Shown one piece after another: positions 21,433-32,662 of a DNA stretch of 64,000 bases. Made by a program: the position numbers and the translations under genes. The DNA lies in NCBI RefSeq assembly GCF_021730395.1, contig NC_069362.1, positions 43,790,501 to 43,854,500 on the forward strand. Direction: 5' to 3'. Below the pieces are notes generated by a model. The model was given only the letters and a program-made list of their open reading frames with translations, did not search any database and was not told the origin of the DNA. Origin of the DNA: Mercenaria mercenaria. Taxonomy: Eukaryota > Mollusca > Bivalvia > Venerida > Veneridae. Every line of letters starts with the position of its first letter. The stretch's first letter is position 1.

Positions 21433-22102
21433 CTAGGAGGCAGTAAACAGTTTTGAGCTGTTAGTGTCGAATTGGCCGGGGTGAAATTTACAAATAAGAG
21501 GCAATTTACGGAATGAAGTGCATATTTGAACTTCTAAATAATAATAATTGCTAGAATTGAAGTTTCAGCGGCTAGAATTGAGTTTCACTTATTTAAAGAA
21601 AATCAGTTGAGTAGCCTTGATCTTGATAGTATGACGTAATGACTTGCAGGAGCGTATACATGCTTCCTCTGAGCTAGCTGAAAGTGGGGTTGTCATTTTA
21701 GCAGGTGCCTCAGGAAAAGTGGAATAGTGAAAAAACGGTACGGAGGGCCCATATATTTCAGCTTATTTTCAGATTTTACAGTGTTACTGGAGTACGGAAC
21801 AGTGTAGCAATTGTGGCTATCATTTTCAGGGAATTTTCTGCAGCGATTGAAAAATTGGCAAATTTAGCTTTTTTCGTCATCAGTTTCCGCGACCGGGAGA
21901 GCACAAAATTCAGGTCTTGTAAACAGAAAACTAGATATTAGAGATGTATTGCAGATGGTTTGTAACGATAGACATACAGTGATGTTAATGTTGCAATATC
22001 TTTATTTCAGGTGTGTGGTTACAGACTTTTGTGTGAGGTTTTGAAAGTTAGGTTGGCGACTCTAGGCCGAGAAGCTCAGAAAACTGTTTACTGCCTCCCT
22101 AG
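21433..22102. mobile_element. 670-bp TIR element (CTAGG.GGCAGTAAACAG ends)
   Basis: The left end CTAGGAGGCAGTAAACAGTT and the right end AACTGTTTACTGCCTCCCTAG form inverted repeats that extend to GAGCT/AGCTC. CAC stands on both outer sides. The 78-codon frame at 21705-21941 has no recognised domain. It lies about 260 bp before the ARL16 start and may overlap its promoter. Confidence 0.65.
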
Positions 22103-22362
22103 CACAAAAGGGGCGTAACTTTTCTCAATCAAAATATATAAAATACAGCCAATTTCCAAACCGATTGAGTATACAACACGAACTTTTTATTTCAAAGCAA
22201 TTGTCAAAATATGATATGCAACTGCTTAATTGTTAAGGTTGTTTGGTACCAAAAGGCCCGCAATATTTTGTCAGTTACACAAGCAATATGGATTTTCACT
22301 TCCGGGTTACTAACAAAAACAAATCTTGTCGCATTCGTTGAAAATAACTGTAATTCTGGAAA

Positions 22363-25300
22363 ATGTGTTTGGTTTTAGGTGCAACAGGAGTTGGCAAAAC
22401 CTTGCTTGTGAAAAGACTAGAAAATTCTAGTATCCTTTACAAAACTGATGTTGTACAATACCGGTTTAGAATTGTGAAAGTAATATATTTCGGATACAGT
22501 TTTTTTTCGGATACAGTGTCGTTTGAGTCCAGATGTTTTCTCCAAAACTAATGCAGATGCTGGATTGAAACTCTGTATATATTTTTTACATTTAGGGAAT
22601 ATTCATGCTTCTGGGACAACAATTCATGCATATTGAAATGCTAAAAAAATATTTGCTAAAATTAACCAGGGGCAGAGGAGAGTGTGGTGCATATGGGGAA
22701 ACCTGACCACACTTAGTGTCTGTTGCTCCACCCCTATTTCCAAAGTAATGGCCCCAAAATTGTCAAAATATGCCCATTTTCACCTAATGACATGCCTAGC
22801 TCAAAAAGTATTTGATGTAAATTCATGAAACCGTGCATGAGTCTTTAGGAAGTGTCGATCGGCATGACAGTCGTGCCGATTATTTTTTATTCGCATGATG
22901 GTCGTGCCGATTAGTATTCTTATCCACACGACGGGTGTTTCAGTAGCGTTTCTGTTTTTGGGGTAAGGACTGTACGAATAGCCAGAGGACTGTACGAATA
23001 GCCACTTCCAAAAATTTAAAGGCACGTACTGGCCTCCAGAGTCCAGGTCGTCGACAACAAAAAAAAGAAAGAAAAAATGGATATCAGGAAATTCTATATT
23101 TCTTGAAGCTTTGAAACTTAATTACTGACAGACTATACTGTTATTTCATGTATGTTATGGGAACATATTAGAATTAGTTGTTTTTGCTAATTTTTACGAT
23201 GAAAATCGAAAAGCCTTTGTAACGCATTTCTCAAGGTCACTTAAAACTGCCTTAAAGGGAATTCCGATAGTTTTTTATGCGCATCTTTCTGCGCAGCCGA
23301 CACTTTCTATGGAAAACTGAACTGAAGTCAACATTTGTTGAGACATGTTACAGACAGTCTTAAATATTAGGAATCTTGAATGAAATAACATTTTTGATAA
23401 GTTTTATCAGTAATCAAATGTTGATACCAGTTAATGTTGTATTGACAAGTATCATGCCTGACAGGTATCTTGCTATTTTTGTGGTTGTGTTTTCACATCG
23501 CATTTTAGTACAAAGACAGTGTTGTTCATATAATGTAAGATATTTGACTTAGTACTGATAAGACAATATCACCTTTCAGATTATTTAGTATACAATTATA
23601 GAAAGAATAAAGAATTTTTAAAACTTTTTTTAACTTCTGGCAGACATACATGTAATCAATTTGGCCAGGTTCTCGCCATTTTCCGTCCGAATAGGTGTTG
23701 TATTCTAGCGGTCTTAACATAAAAATTAGCCTGGTGACCCATACATTTTTAGCCATTTTTAGCTCATCTGATTTTTTGAAAAAAAATGATGAGTTATTGT
23801 TATCACTTGAGCGGTTGTCGGCGTCTGCGTCGGCGTTGCCTGGTTAAGTTTTATGTTTAGGTCAGCTTTTCTCCTAAACTATCAAAGCTATTGCTTTGAA
23901 ACTTGGAATACTTGTTCACCATCATAAGCTGACCCTGTATAACAAGAAACATTACTCCATCTTGCTTTTTGCAAGATTTATGGCCCCTTTTGTACTTAGA
24001 AAATATCAGATTTCTTGGTTAAGTTTTATGTTTAGGTCAGCTTTTATCCTAAACTATCAAAGCTATTGCTTTAAAACTTGCAACACTTGTTCACCATCAT
24101 AAGCTGACCCTGTACAGCAAGAAACACAACTCCATCCTGCTTTTTGCAAGATTTATGGCCCCTTTTGAACTTAGAAAATATCAGATTTCTTGGTTAAGTT
24201 TTATGTTTAGGTCAACTTTTTCTCTTAAACTATCAAAGCTATTGCTTTGAAACTTGCAACACTTGTTCACCATCATAAGCTGACCCTGTACAGCAAGCAA
24301 CATAACTCCATCCTGCTTTTTGCAATAATTATTGCACCTTTTGGACTTAGAAAATCATTTTCTTGGTTGAGTATTATGTTTAAGGCAACTTTTCTCATAA
24401 ACTATCAAAGCTATTGCTTTAAAACTTGCAACAGTTTTTCACCATCATAAGTGGACACTGTACATCAAGAAACATAACTCTATCCTGCTTTTTGCAAGAA
24501 TGATGGCCCTTTTTAGACTTAGAAAATCATTGGTAGGACAATATTTCTATTATACAAAAAAAATCAGATGAGCGTCAGCACCCGCAAGGCGGTGCTCTTG
24601 TTATGCTCACAATACAATTATCTATACACAAGAAAAACAGGAAAAAATTCTATGAAAGAGTTTTTTTTTCAAAATATAAATAAAGTTTCTTCACTATGGG
24701 TATTTTTCACTGAAAAAAGTTCACAAAAGTAAATATGAAACAAGTTTTTTTTCATTTGTACCCATTATTATAAGGATAGAGTATTACAAATATGACTATG
24801 ATATCAAATAAGTATATAATAAAATCTGTAGAAAGAAAAAAAACCTTAATGTGCTGTCTTGATGTATATTTTGGTTGGTATTTATAAAAAGGCAGAAAAT
24901 TATGAAAATGTTGAAAAATCGCTAGCAGTTTCAGCAACAGTGGGTGTGTTCAAAACAATTTTTCACAAAAACAAGCCTGGTGACCTATTGTTTTTATTTG
25001 TTCATTGTTTTCAGTACAAATTTTCCTATCATATATGTAAATTTAAAAAATTTCTATGAAAGGAAAAAAACTATAGGATTTCTCTTTACTTATGAATATT
25101 TATATTTAACTCATTACAAAACGTAATCTTCTGTGGCGATATTGGTAAAGACAGCGGAAGAGTCTTTATTGCTACAGCAAAAAACTCATATATTCTAATG
25201 TTCATAATATGACCAAACTTCAATTTTAATAAAGAAAGATTTTTAGTCAAAATCTGGAGGTCAGTGCATGCCTTTAAAAAAGGGTCCATAATAAGAAGGA

Positions 25301-28300
25301 ACGGATAGCACTGAAAAACCATTTAGCACACAGTTTTCATATAAAAACATTAAGTAACTGTTCTAATTGGGTTTTAGTGCTTCAAAATGATTAATTAGTG
25401 AAGAAGTATTAATATTTGATACATTTTAGGCTGATTTGGTCTGATGATATTATTATAATACATTGCCTGGGAATGCTTTCTGGTCGTGTATTTGTAGTAC
25501 TGTGTTGGTGCGCCGTAAAACCCAAATAAATAAATAAATTTTTATCTAGCATTTCAACACATTTTGACATTTTTTCAGTATTTATACGCCCATGAAACTG
25601 GACATATTATGGGTAAACCTTTAGAGAGCAGGCAACATCCACTAATTTAAAGTTGTCCGGTCTCTAACTTGAACAATGTTACCCAAACTTGGTCACAGTG
25701 TTTATGTGCATAATACCTCAGCCAAGTTCGATAACCAGCTGGATCGCCCTTACAAGTATCTCTGGAGTTATGGTGCTTGCATCTCTAAAACTTGCCAGTG
25801 TCTACTCTCTAACATGAGTAGTTCTTATCTAATGTTCAGCAAACTTGGTCACAATGTTTATGGGCATAATGTCTCGGCCATGTTCAACAAGCTCAGGAGT
25901 TACAGCCCTTGAATTTCTCAAAATTGTGAAAATTAAAAATGTCCGCTTTGTAACATGAGCAGTTCTTATCCAATGTTCACCAAACATGGCCACTCTTGTT
26001 TATTAAGCAAACAGTTGTCTGTTCATAAATACAAGCTGCAGATTATATTACCAATAGGTAAGTTGTAAACTGGTACCTTTTCTTAATAATTTCTTTGACA
26101 AAAACACAGCAGATGCCATTAAAAAGGGACCGGATTTCAGCTTTGAGGACATGCCAGCCACAATAGCTACTGTAAGTATTCAGACTCATCAGGAATGACA
26201 TTCTCATATGCTACATTATTGAATTGTTCCTTCACATGCCTGGGTAGTTATTACTTCCTTGCCCTATCAGTCAGGGGTGTAACTGTTTTAAGTTATGTAA
26301 CCTATTTCAGTTACTCTTTCAAGCATTTTATAACCTGTATTAGTTATAAAATAAAGTTAACTCATGTAAGTTATTCAAAAAAGTCTTTTTGCTGTTATCA
26401 CAAAGTGACCTTTAAAGTGAAATTAGTAGCAAACTGTGGTTAATCAAATTCTCTTTTAGTCTGAGCATGACCTGATAAGCATAATGTGATATTAAGAGTT
26501 TTATAGCTTTAAAACTTTTGCATAATACTTTACCAGCCTTGCATAAAAAAAATTTCTGCATAGCTGGAAACAGAATATAATTGCATTAGTCTCATTCAAA
26601 ATGAGGAATTGGCACAGGCGGGCTTTGTAATATTTTATGATAACTGAAACAAGTTATGAAAGTTTAAGCAATAACTCAAATGGGTTATAAAGTGCGATAA
26701 CTTGAAACAGTTACACCCCTGACTGCCTATAGAAATATCTTACCTAAACTAGCAGGCTTATATTATAAAGTGATGTCACTATAGAATTTAGCATACTGTA
26801 AAATCAGTTAATTTCATGGGCATTAAATTTCGTGGTTTTGGTCAAAATGGCAATTTCGTGGGGATATGAATTCGTGGATTTCGATTTTTGAACATAAAAT
26901 GAATGGGAATTTTACTTGTTCGTTGGGATTAAATTTCAAATCCACGAAAATTAATCCCCCACGAATATTAATGATTTCACAGTACATTATAACGGAAAAA
27001 CCAGATCTATTTGTCATTCAATCTATTTTAACCTAGTAGGCAAGAAGAAGGACCTTACGTGTCTGCCAGTGAATGACAGCTGTTTTCCCAAACCTCAGGA
27101 CAGCATGGATTATTAACCATGCTAACGCTTAGGTAGGGAAAACCCAGTCTTACACAGGCAGGCATGTCAGATCCAAATCCTTTTAATCTCACAAAATGAG
27201 GGGATAGTCTCAGTCTTCAGCTAATAGATTGTCAGTTGTAGCATTCGAAGAGTGTGTACACAGTTTTTAGCTCGACTATTTGAAGAATAAGTAGAGCTAT
27301 CCTACTCACCTTGGCATCGGCGTCACACCTTCGTTAAGTTTTTCGTACCAGTCCACATTTTGACAAAGTCTTTTGAGATAAAGCTTTGAAACTTTCAACA
27401 CCATCACCATGTCCAGTTTTAGGCAAGAGGACATAACTCCATCAAGGATTTTGGCTGAATTATGGCCCCTTTTAACTTAGAAATCTTGATTAAGTTTTTC
27501 GTACCAGTTCACATTTTGTGTTAAGTGTTTGACATATGGCTTTGAAACTTTTATCACTTGTTTATTATAACAGTCTCTATCTGTAGGCAAGAGTACATGA
27601 CTCTGTCACCTATTTTGGCTGAATTATGGCCCCTTTGGACTTGGAAATTGCTACAATTTTTGTACAAGTCCACGCTTTGTCAAAACTATTTGACATGTGG
27701 CTTTGAAAGTTTGAACAATTGTTTATCATCATGATTTCTATCTGTAGGCAAGAGTACATAACTCTGTCAAGTATTTTGGCTGAATTACCGGTATGGCCCT
27801 TTTTGAACTTGGAAATTGGTTCAGATTTTGTACAAGTCCTTGTTTTGTCAAAACTATCTGACATGTGGGTTTGAAACTTTGAACACTTGTTTATCATCAT
27901 GATTCCCATCTGTAGGCAAGAGTACATAACTCTGTTAACTATTTTGGGTGAATTATGGCCCTTTTTATGCCCCCGAAGGGAGGCATATAGTTTTTGAACC
28001 GTCTGTCTGTCGGTCTGTCGGTCTGTCGGTCTGTCCGCATTTTTTGTGTCCGGTCCATATCTTTGTCATCGATGGATGGATTTTCAAATAACTTGGCATG
28101 AATGTGTACCACAGTAAGACGACGTGTCGCGCGCAAGACCCAGGTCCGTAGCTCAAAGGTCAAGGTCACACTCAGACATTAAAGGTTATTGCATTGATGG
28201 GCGTGTCCGGTCCATATCTTTGTCATCAATGGATGGATTTTCAAATAACTTGGCATGAATGTGTACCACAGTAAGACGATGTGTCGCGCGCAAGACCCAG

Positions 28301-31300
28301 GTCCGTAGCTCAAAGGTCAAGGTCACACTTAGACATTAAGGGATAGTGCATTGATGGGCGTGTCCGGTCCATATCTTTGTCATCGATGGATGGATTTTCA
28401 AATAACTTGGCATGAATGTGTACCACAGTAAGACGACGTGTCGCGCGCAAGACCCAGGTCCGTATCTCAAAGGTCAAGGTCACACTTAGACATTAAGGGA
28501 TAGTGCATTGATGGGCGTGTCCGGTCCATATCTTTGTCATCGATGGATGGATTTTCAAATAACTTGGCATGAATGTGTACCACAGTAAGACGACATGTCA
28601 TGCGCAAGACCCAGGTCCGTAGCTCAAAGGTCAAGGTCACACTTAGATGTTAAAGGTCTTTTTTTCATGATTGTGCATTGATGGGCGTCTCCGGTCCATA
28701 TCTTTGTCATTCATGCATGGATTTTAAAATAACTACGCATAAATGTGTGACACAGTAAGACGACGTGTTGCGCGCAAGACCCAGCTCCGTAGGTCAAAGG
28801 TCCTAAACTCGAACATCGGCCATAACTATTCATTTAAAGTGCCATCGGGGGCATGTGTCATCCTATGGAGACAGATCTTGTTGCACTTGGAAATCAGTAA
28901 AGGGTTTCATACCAGTTCATATTTTGCCTAACCCGTTTGTCACATGGCTTTGAAACTTTTGACCACTTGTTTGCCATCATAGTCTTCATAGGTAGGCAAG
29001 ACTACATAACTAGGACAAGGACTTTAGCTCAGTTATGGCCCTTTTTTTAAATAGAAATTAGTTAAGTTTCGCATACCATTCCATATTTTGTCTGAACAGT
29101 TTCATATATGGCTTTGAAACTTTGAACACTTGCTTAGCATCAAAGTCACACATTGCCATATAGTACAAGACTTATTCAAATCCACAAATGCAGGTACATT
29201 GTTTGTCTTACCTATTTTTTTTTCTTTTGTCTGAAAATCTCTGGTAATATTTTGACCCTATACTCCTAAAGACCTTACTTATACACCATTGAAATTTCAA
29301 GGATAAAGTTTTAAAGACCTTACTTATACACCATTGAAATTTCAAGGATAAAGCTTTATATTTCATACCTATATGCATCATTTTGTTGCAGGTTGGAACA
29401 AATCTTGTGGCAGTATCAGTCAGTCGTAGACAAGAGATCACTATGAGAGAACTAGGTGGATGTATGGGTCCAATATGGAAGAACTACTTCAAAGAAGCTG
29501 TAGCACTTATGGTAAAGTTTGATCCACTAGCCACTTACACTTTAGGGAGTTCTGTGTGCACTTTAGGTACTTCTACCTATACTTTAGGGAGTTTTGCCAA
29601 CATACTAGGGAGTTGTGCCAACATGTTATGGAGTTTTGCCAACATGTTATGGAGTTTTGCCATCACATCAGGGAGTTCTGTTTACATTTAGACATTTTTT
29701 ACATGTATGATTAAGAAATTTTAGATTACAAGTTTTTGCTGGCTTGTTTTTTTTTTTTGCAAGATATTTTATGTAATCATAAGTTTTTTCTTCATTCAAT
29801 ATTTTAAATTTTGTCCTCACTTTCAGACATATTTCTTTGGGAACATATTGCATCTGCCTGACTGTCTATGACTCTGCCATGTCTCAAATGATTTTGATAT
29901 TACCTAGCACAAATGTTTGCCATTAGACCTTTAACTCCAAAGGCTAAGGCCACAACCTGTTTCTTATTTTGTTCATAACATTGCTTTTCATCATTGAATT
30001 TTGATATTACTTGGCGGTAATGTCCAAATAGGAAGATGTTGAGTTGTGCAAAAGATCCATGCCTGTAAGCTCAAGGTCAAGGTCAAAGTCACATTTAGAA
30101 GTTGAAGATTAAAAGTGTCTTTTCATTTCTAGTCTATACCTCTGTCATCTGTAGAGGAATTTTAGACCATATCATGCTGGACACGATTGATTCTACCTTT
30201 GCGACCAGTGTAGATCATGATCAACCTGAACATCTGTGCAGTCTGACCATGTTCTGCACTGTTTGCCATTCAGTCAGTATCATTTTAACCTTTTAACAGT
30301 TAATGGTACCATCCAATTTGAAAGATGAACAAGTTCATTATAGAAATTTAGCGGGGTAATGGTTAATTTTACAAATTTCTGTTTCAGTATGTGATTGACT
30401 TATCCAACAGGCTACAGGTAGCAGCATCATGTATACAACTTCTCACAGTGTTGACGGCAAAGACTTTATCTCCAACAGTTCCAGTACTCATTGTCTTCAA
30501 TAAAATGTAAATTTCTAGTATTTATGATTGTACTATAAGTAATTTAAATGATGTTTTACAATAGTTAAGTTTACTTTCAAGTCACTGAAGGTAAAAATGT
30601 TGACTCCAATTTTTAGCTCCACTATTCGGAGAATAGGGTGGCTATACTACTCGCCCCGGCGTCGGCGTGACCCTTCTTGGTTAAAGTTTTTCGGCAACCT
30701 TTGTTTTTCTGTCATATCTTTGTTACTATTGCTTATATCTTACTCTAACTTCACATAAACATTGTCCAGTATACAAACAATATATGTGTAGAGGCTGAGC
30801 CCATTATACCCAAGGTCAAGGTCACCAAGGTGTTATACTTAGGTTATTTTTAAGGTTAAAGTTTTTTGGCAACCTTTGTTTTTCTGTTATATCTTTGTTA
30901 CTATTGCTTATATTTTACTGTAACTTCACATAAACATTGTCCAGTTTACAAACAAATTATGTGTAGGAGCTGAGCCCATTATACCCAAGGTCAAGGTCAC
31001 CAAGGTGTTATACTTAGGTTATTTTTAAGGTTAAAGTTTTTCGGCAACCTTTGTTTTTCTGTCATGTCTTTGTTACTATTGCTTACATCTTACTGTAACT
31101 TCACATAAACATTGTCCAGTATACAAACAATGTATGTGTATAGGCTGAGCCCAAGGTCAAGGTCACCAAGCTGTTATACTTAGGTTATTTTTAAGGTTAA
31201 CGTTTTTTTGCAACCTTTGTTTTTCTGTCATATCTTTGTTACTTTTGCTTATATCATACTGTAAATTCACATAAACATTGTCCAGCATACAAACAAAGTA

Positions 31301-32637
31301 TGTGTAGGGGCTGGGCCCATTATACCCAAGGTCAAGGTCACCAAGGAGTTATACTTTGAATTATTTTCATGTTAATTTTTTTCGAAAGCTTTGTTTATAG
31401 ACATATCTTTGGTACTTTAAAAGATAATGACTTGAAATTAAAAGTATTTGTTTATAATCATCTGCATGTGTGGCTACATACCCCATAACTCTAATTGTGT
31501 TTTTGACAGAATTATGCCCCTTTTGTACTTAAACTTTTTTGCAGTCTTCGCTTTCTGGATACTACTTTAATGCAATATAAGATAAAGACTTGAAACTTAA
31601 AATGTATCTTTATCATCATCATCTGCATGTGTGGTAACAATCCTCATAACTCTGATATGTATTTTTGACCGAATTATTCCCCTTTTATACTTAAATTTTT
31701 TACAAACTTCGTTTTCTGGACATAACTTTGGTACTATATAAGATAATGACTTGAAACTCAAAATATATCTTTATCAACATCATTTGCATGTGTTGTAACA
31801 ATTCTAATAACTCAAATTTGTGTATTTGATGGAGTTATGCCCCTTGGTGTATCTTCCTTTTAAAGTAGAGGTCTCTTATTCAGACATATATTCATTTTAC
31901 TGTCAAATCCCTGAATAGTGGAGCGCGCTGTCTTACGGACAGCTCTTGTTAGCTTGACTATTTGAAATTTTTCAAGTAGAAAGAGCAATTGTTGTCGCCC
32001 TTTGGTGGGTGTCAGCATTACAAAAGTTATGCTTGTAAGCAAGTACTTCACACAAACCGAAGGCTTCATGAAACAACTTCAAAGGCAAGGTGACATCATT
32101 CTAGCTTACATTTTGTCAAAAGATTGACTCCTTTTAAGTTTAATAAAAAAAATTGATGAATTTTTTACATGTAATACTCTGACTTACTGTTATAAGTTAT
32201 GCCCCTTTTGAGATGCTTTTGTTTCTAAGCTAGTATTATATAGCAGTGTTTCGAGTAGTTAAGTGAGTCAAGTCATTTTTTGCTGTGATGAAAAGGTGAC
32301 ATAAAACAGTTATTCTTGAAGACATGCAACTACACTGTATGTTGGTGTCTCATAAGCTAACATGGCAATAAACAAACACTTCACTTTACTTTACAAATAC
32401 ATTGAAAAAGTGAATCAGAGATAATGAAAAAGTACTTTCCATTATTAAACTTAACAATTCTATTTCAGGGACATGCCAGACAAACTAACACATGGTGAAA
32501 TTGAGACATTATTTCGACTGAGTGACATTAAAAGTCAGTGCGGAAGATCATTTGAGCAAGTAGAAGTCAGTGCATGTACCGGACAGGGACTTTCTCAAAT
32601 TGTTAAGTGGATGGAACAAAATTGTTTTGGAAAATGA
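22363..32637 (+). CDS. ARL16: ADP-ribosylation factor-like protein 16 (ARL16), 177 aa, five exons
   Basis: Exons: 22363-22429, 26113-26171 (or from 26110), 29392-29511, 30388-30506 and 32469-32637. Phases fit and give 534 nt. ARL16 is a divergent ARF-family GTPase linked to traffic of proteins to cilia and to RIG-I signalling in mammals. G1 is GATGVGKT (6-13). The switch I region carries TVGTNL (42-47). The G3 position is RELGGCMG (61-68) instead of DxGGQ, so the usual catalytic glutamine is a cysteine, as I recall for human ARL16. G4 is NKMD (120-123) and G5 is SAC (156-158). The start matches the human MCLLLGATGVGKT form. Exon 1 ends at a weak donor (GTATCC), chosen because it gives phase 1 and the right spacing to switch I; this join is the least certain. 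All introns are filled with repeats. Confidence 0.9.
22850..23010. repeat. Short direct repeats in ARL16 intron 1
   Basis: GTCGTGCCGATTA occurs twice about 40 bp apart. Then ACTGTACGAATAGCC occurs twice, ending in GAATAGCCACTTCCA, a phrase also found at 2697-2711. Confidence 0.45.
23761..24600 (+). mobile_element. HINE, AGCTCATCTG family, apparently complete
   Basis: The left end after a T-run is AGCTCATCTGATTTTTTGAA. The subterminal inverse AAAATCAGATGAGCG lies near the right end. That end finishes in a hairpin (AGCACC, 8-nt loop, GGTGCT) directly followed by CTTG and then TT. Four core units of about 175 bp start TGGTTAAGTTTTATG. It has no protein frame. These traits fit non-autonomous Helentron derivatives (HINE; pearl elements of bivalves). 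Confidence 0.75.
25490..25540 (+). repeat. SINE tail fragment
   Basis: Reads TGGTGCGCCGTAAAACCCAA followed by ATAAATAAATAAAT, matching the 3' tails of the local SINEs. Confidence 0.35.
25584..26000 (+). mobile_element. HINE fragment, ATACGCC family
   Basis: Starts ATACGCCCATGAAACTGGAC and GACATATTATGGG like the element at 16834. Its core repeats CAAACTTGGTCACA. The 3' end is absent. Confidence 0.5.
26268..26725. mobile_element. 458-bp TIR element flanked by CCTAT
   Basis: Ends are CAGTCAGGGGTGTAACTGTT and AACAGTTACACCCCTGACTG without the first A, a near-perfect inverse. The direct repeat CCTAT is at 26263-26267 and 26726-26730. The CAGGGGTGTAAC core is hAT-like, but the 5-bp duplication is short for hAT. 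It lies just after ARL16 exon 2. Confidence 0.7.
26794..26984. mobile_element. MITE, best copy of the ACTGTAAAATCATTAATA family
   Basis: Starts TACTGTAAAATCAGTTAAT and ends ATTAATGATTTCACAGTA. Inner phrases ATTTCGTGG and CCACGAAAATTAATCCCCC are inverse to each other. Confidence 0.7.
27269..29200 (+). mobile_element. HINE, AGCTCGACTA family, interrupted by another HINE
   Basis: The left end is AGCTCGACTATTTGAAGAAT. Core units of about 175 bp contain GGCTTTGAAACTTT, CAAGAGTACATAACTC and GAATTATGGCCCCTTTT. The core resumes after 28880 with CACTTGGAAATCAG. The 3' hairpin end is not recognisable, so the right limit is approximate. Confidence 0.6.
27967..28880 (+). mobile_element. HINE, ATGCCCCCGA family, inserted in the AGCTCGACTA element
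   Basis: The left end is ATGCCCCCGAAGGGAGGCAT and the subterminal inverse near the right is ATCGGGGGCATGTG. The 3' end is TGTC, loop, GACA, then GATCTTG followed by TT. The core holds about five units of 157-170 bp with GTCCGGTCCATATCTTTGTC and CAAAGGTCAAGGTCACACTT. Units differ by few bases, suggesting recent amplification. A (CTGTCGGT)n tract follows the left end. Confidence 0.75.
29267..29353 (+). repeat. Exact 42-bp tandem duplication
   Basis: TAAAGACCTTACTTATACAC and the next 22 bases occur at 29267-29308 and again at 29312-29353, 38 bp before ARL16 exon 3. Confidence 0.85.
29536..29682 (+). repeat. 21-bp minisatellite, seven units, in frame with ARL16 exon 3
   Basis: The units have period exactly 21 (two read AACATGTTATGGAGTTTTGCC). 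They begin 24 bp after the exon 3 donor. Read on from the exon they encode a 7-residue repeat (YTLGSSV, CTLGTST, YTLGSFA, NILGSCA, NMLWSFA, NMLWSFA, ITSGSSV) up to a stop at 29689-29691. Confidence 0.8.
30164..30365 (-). mobile_element. MITE, family 2
   Basis: Runs from ACCATATCATGCTGGACACG through TTTGCGACCAGTGTAGATCA to TTTAGCGGGGTAATGGTTAA, 22 bp before ARL16 exon 4. Confidence 0.7.
30615..31948 (+). mobile_element. HINE, AGCTCCACTA family, apparently complete
   Basis: The left end is AGCTCCACTATTCGGAGAAT and the subterminal inverse is CTGAATAGTGGAGCGC. The 3' hairpin GCTGTC-TTACG-GACAGC is followed by TCTTG and TT. Four core units of about 175 bp start GGTTAAAGTTTTTCGGCAAC and carry CCCAAGGTCAAGGTCACC. 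A second, different core follows towards the 3' end. Confidence 0.75.
31951..32230 (+). mobile_element. HINE fragment joined head to tail to the previous HINE
   Basis: Begins AGCTTGACTATTTGAAATTT, the left end of the AGCTCGACTA family, only two T's after the CTTG end of the element at 30615-31948. Ends near TATGCCCCTTTTGAGATG without a 3' hairpin. Confidence 0.55.
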
Positions 32638-32662
32638 AATCACAAAGTTGTGCAATAGAAAT

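Noticed and set aside
21705-21941. 78-codon frame upstream of ARL16
   Set aside because: It lies wholly inside the TIR element at 21433-22102 and has no recognisable domain.
27610-28169. Minus-strand frames of 63-105 codons with internal repeats
   Set aside because: Products of HINE tandem cores, with no homology to known proteins.
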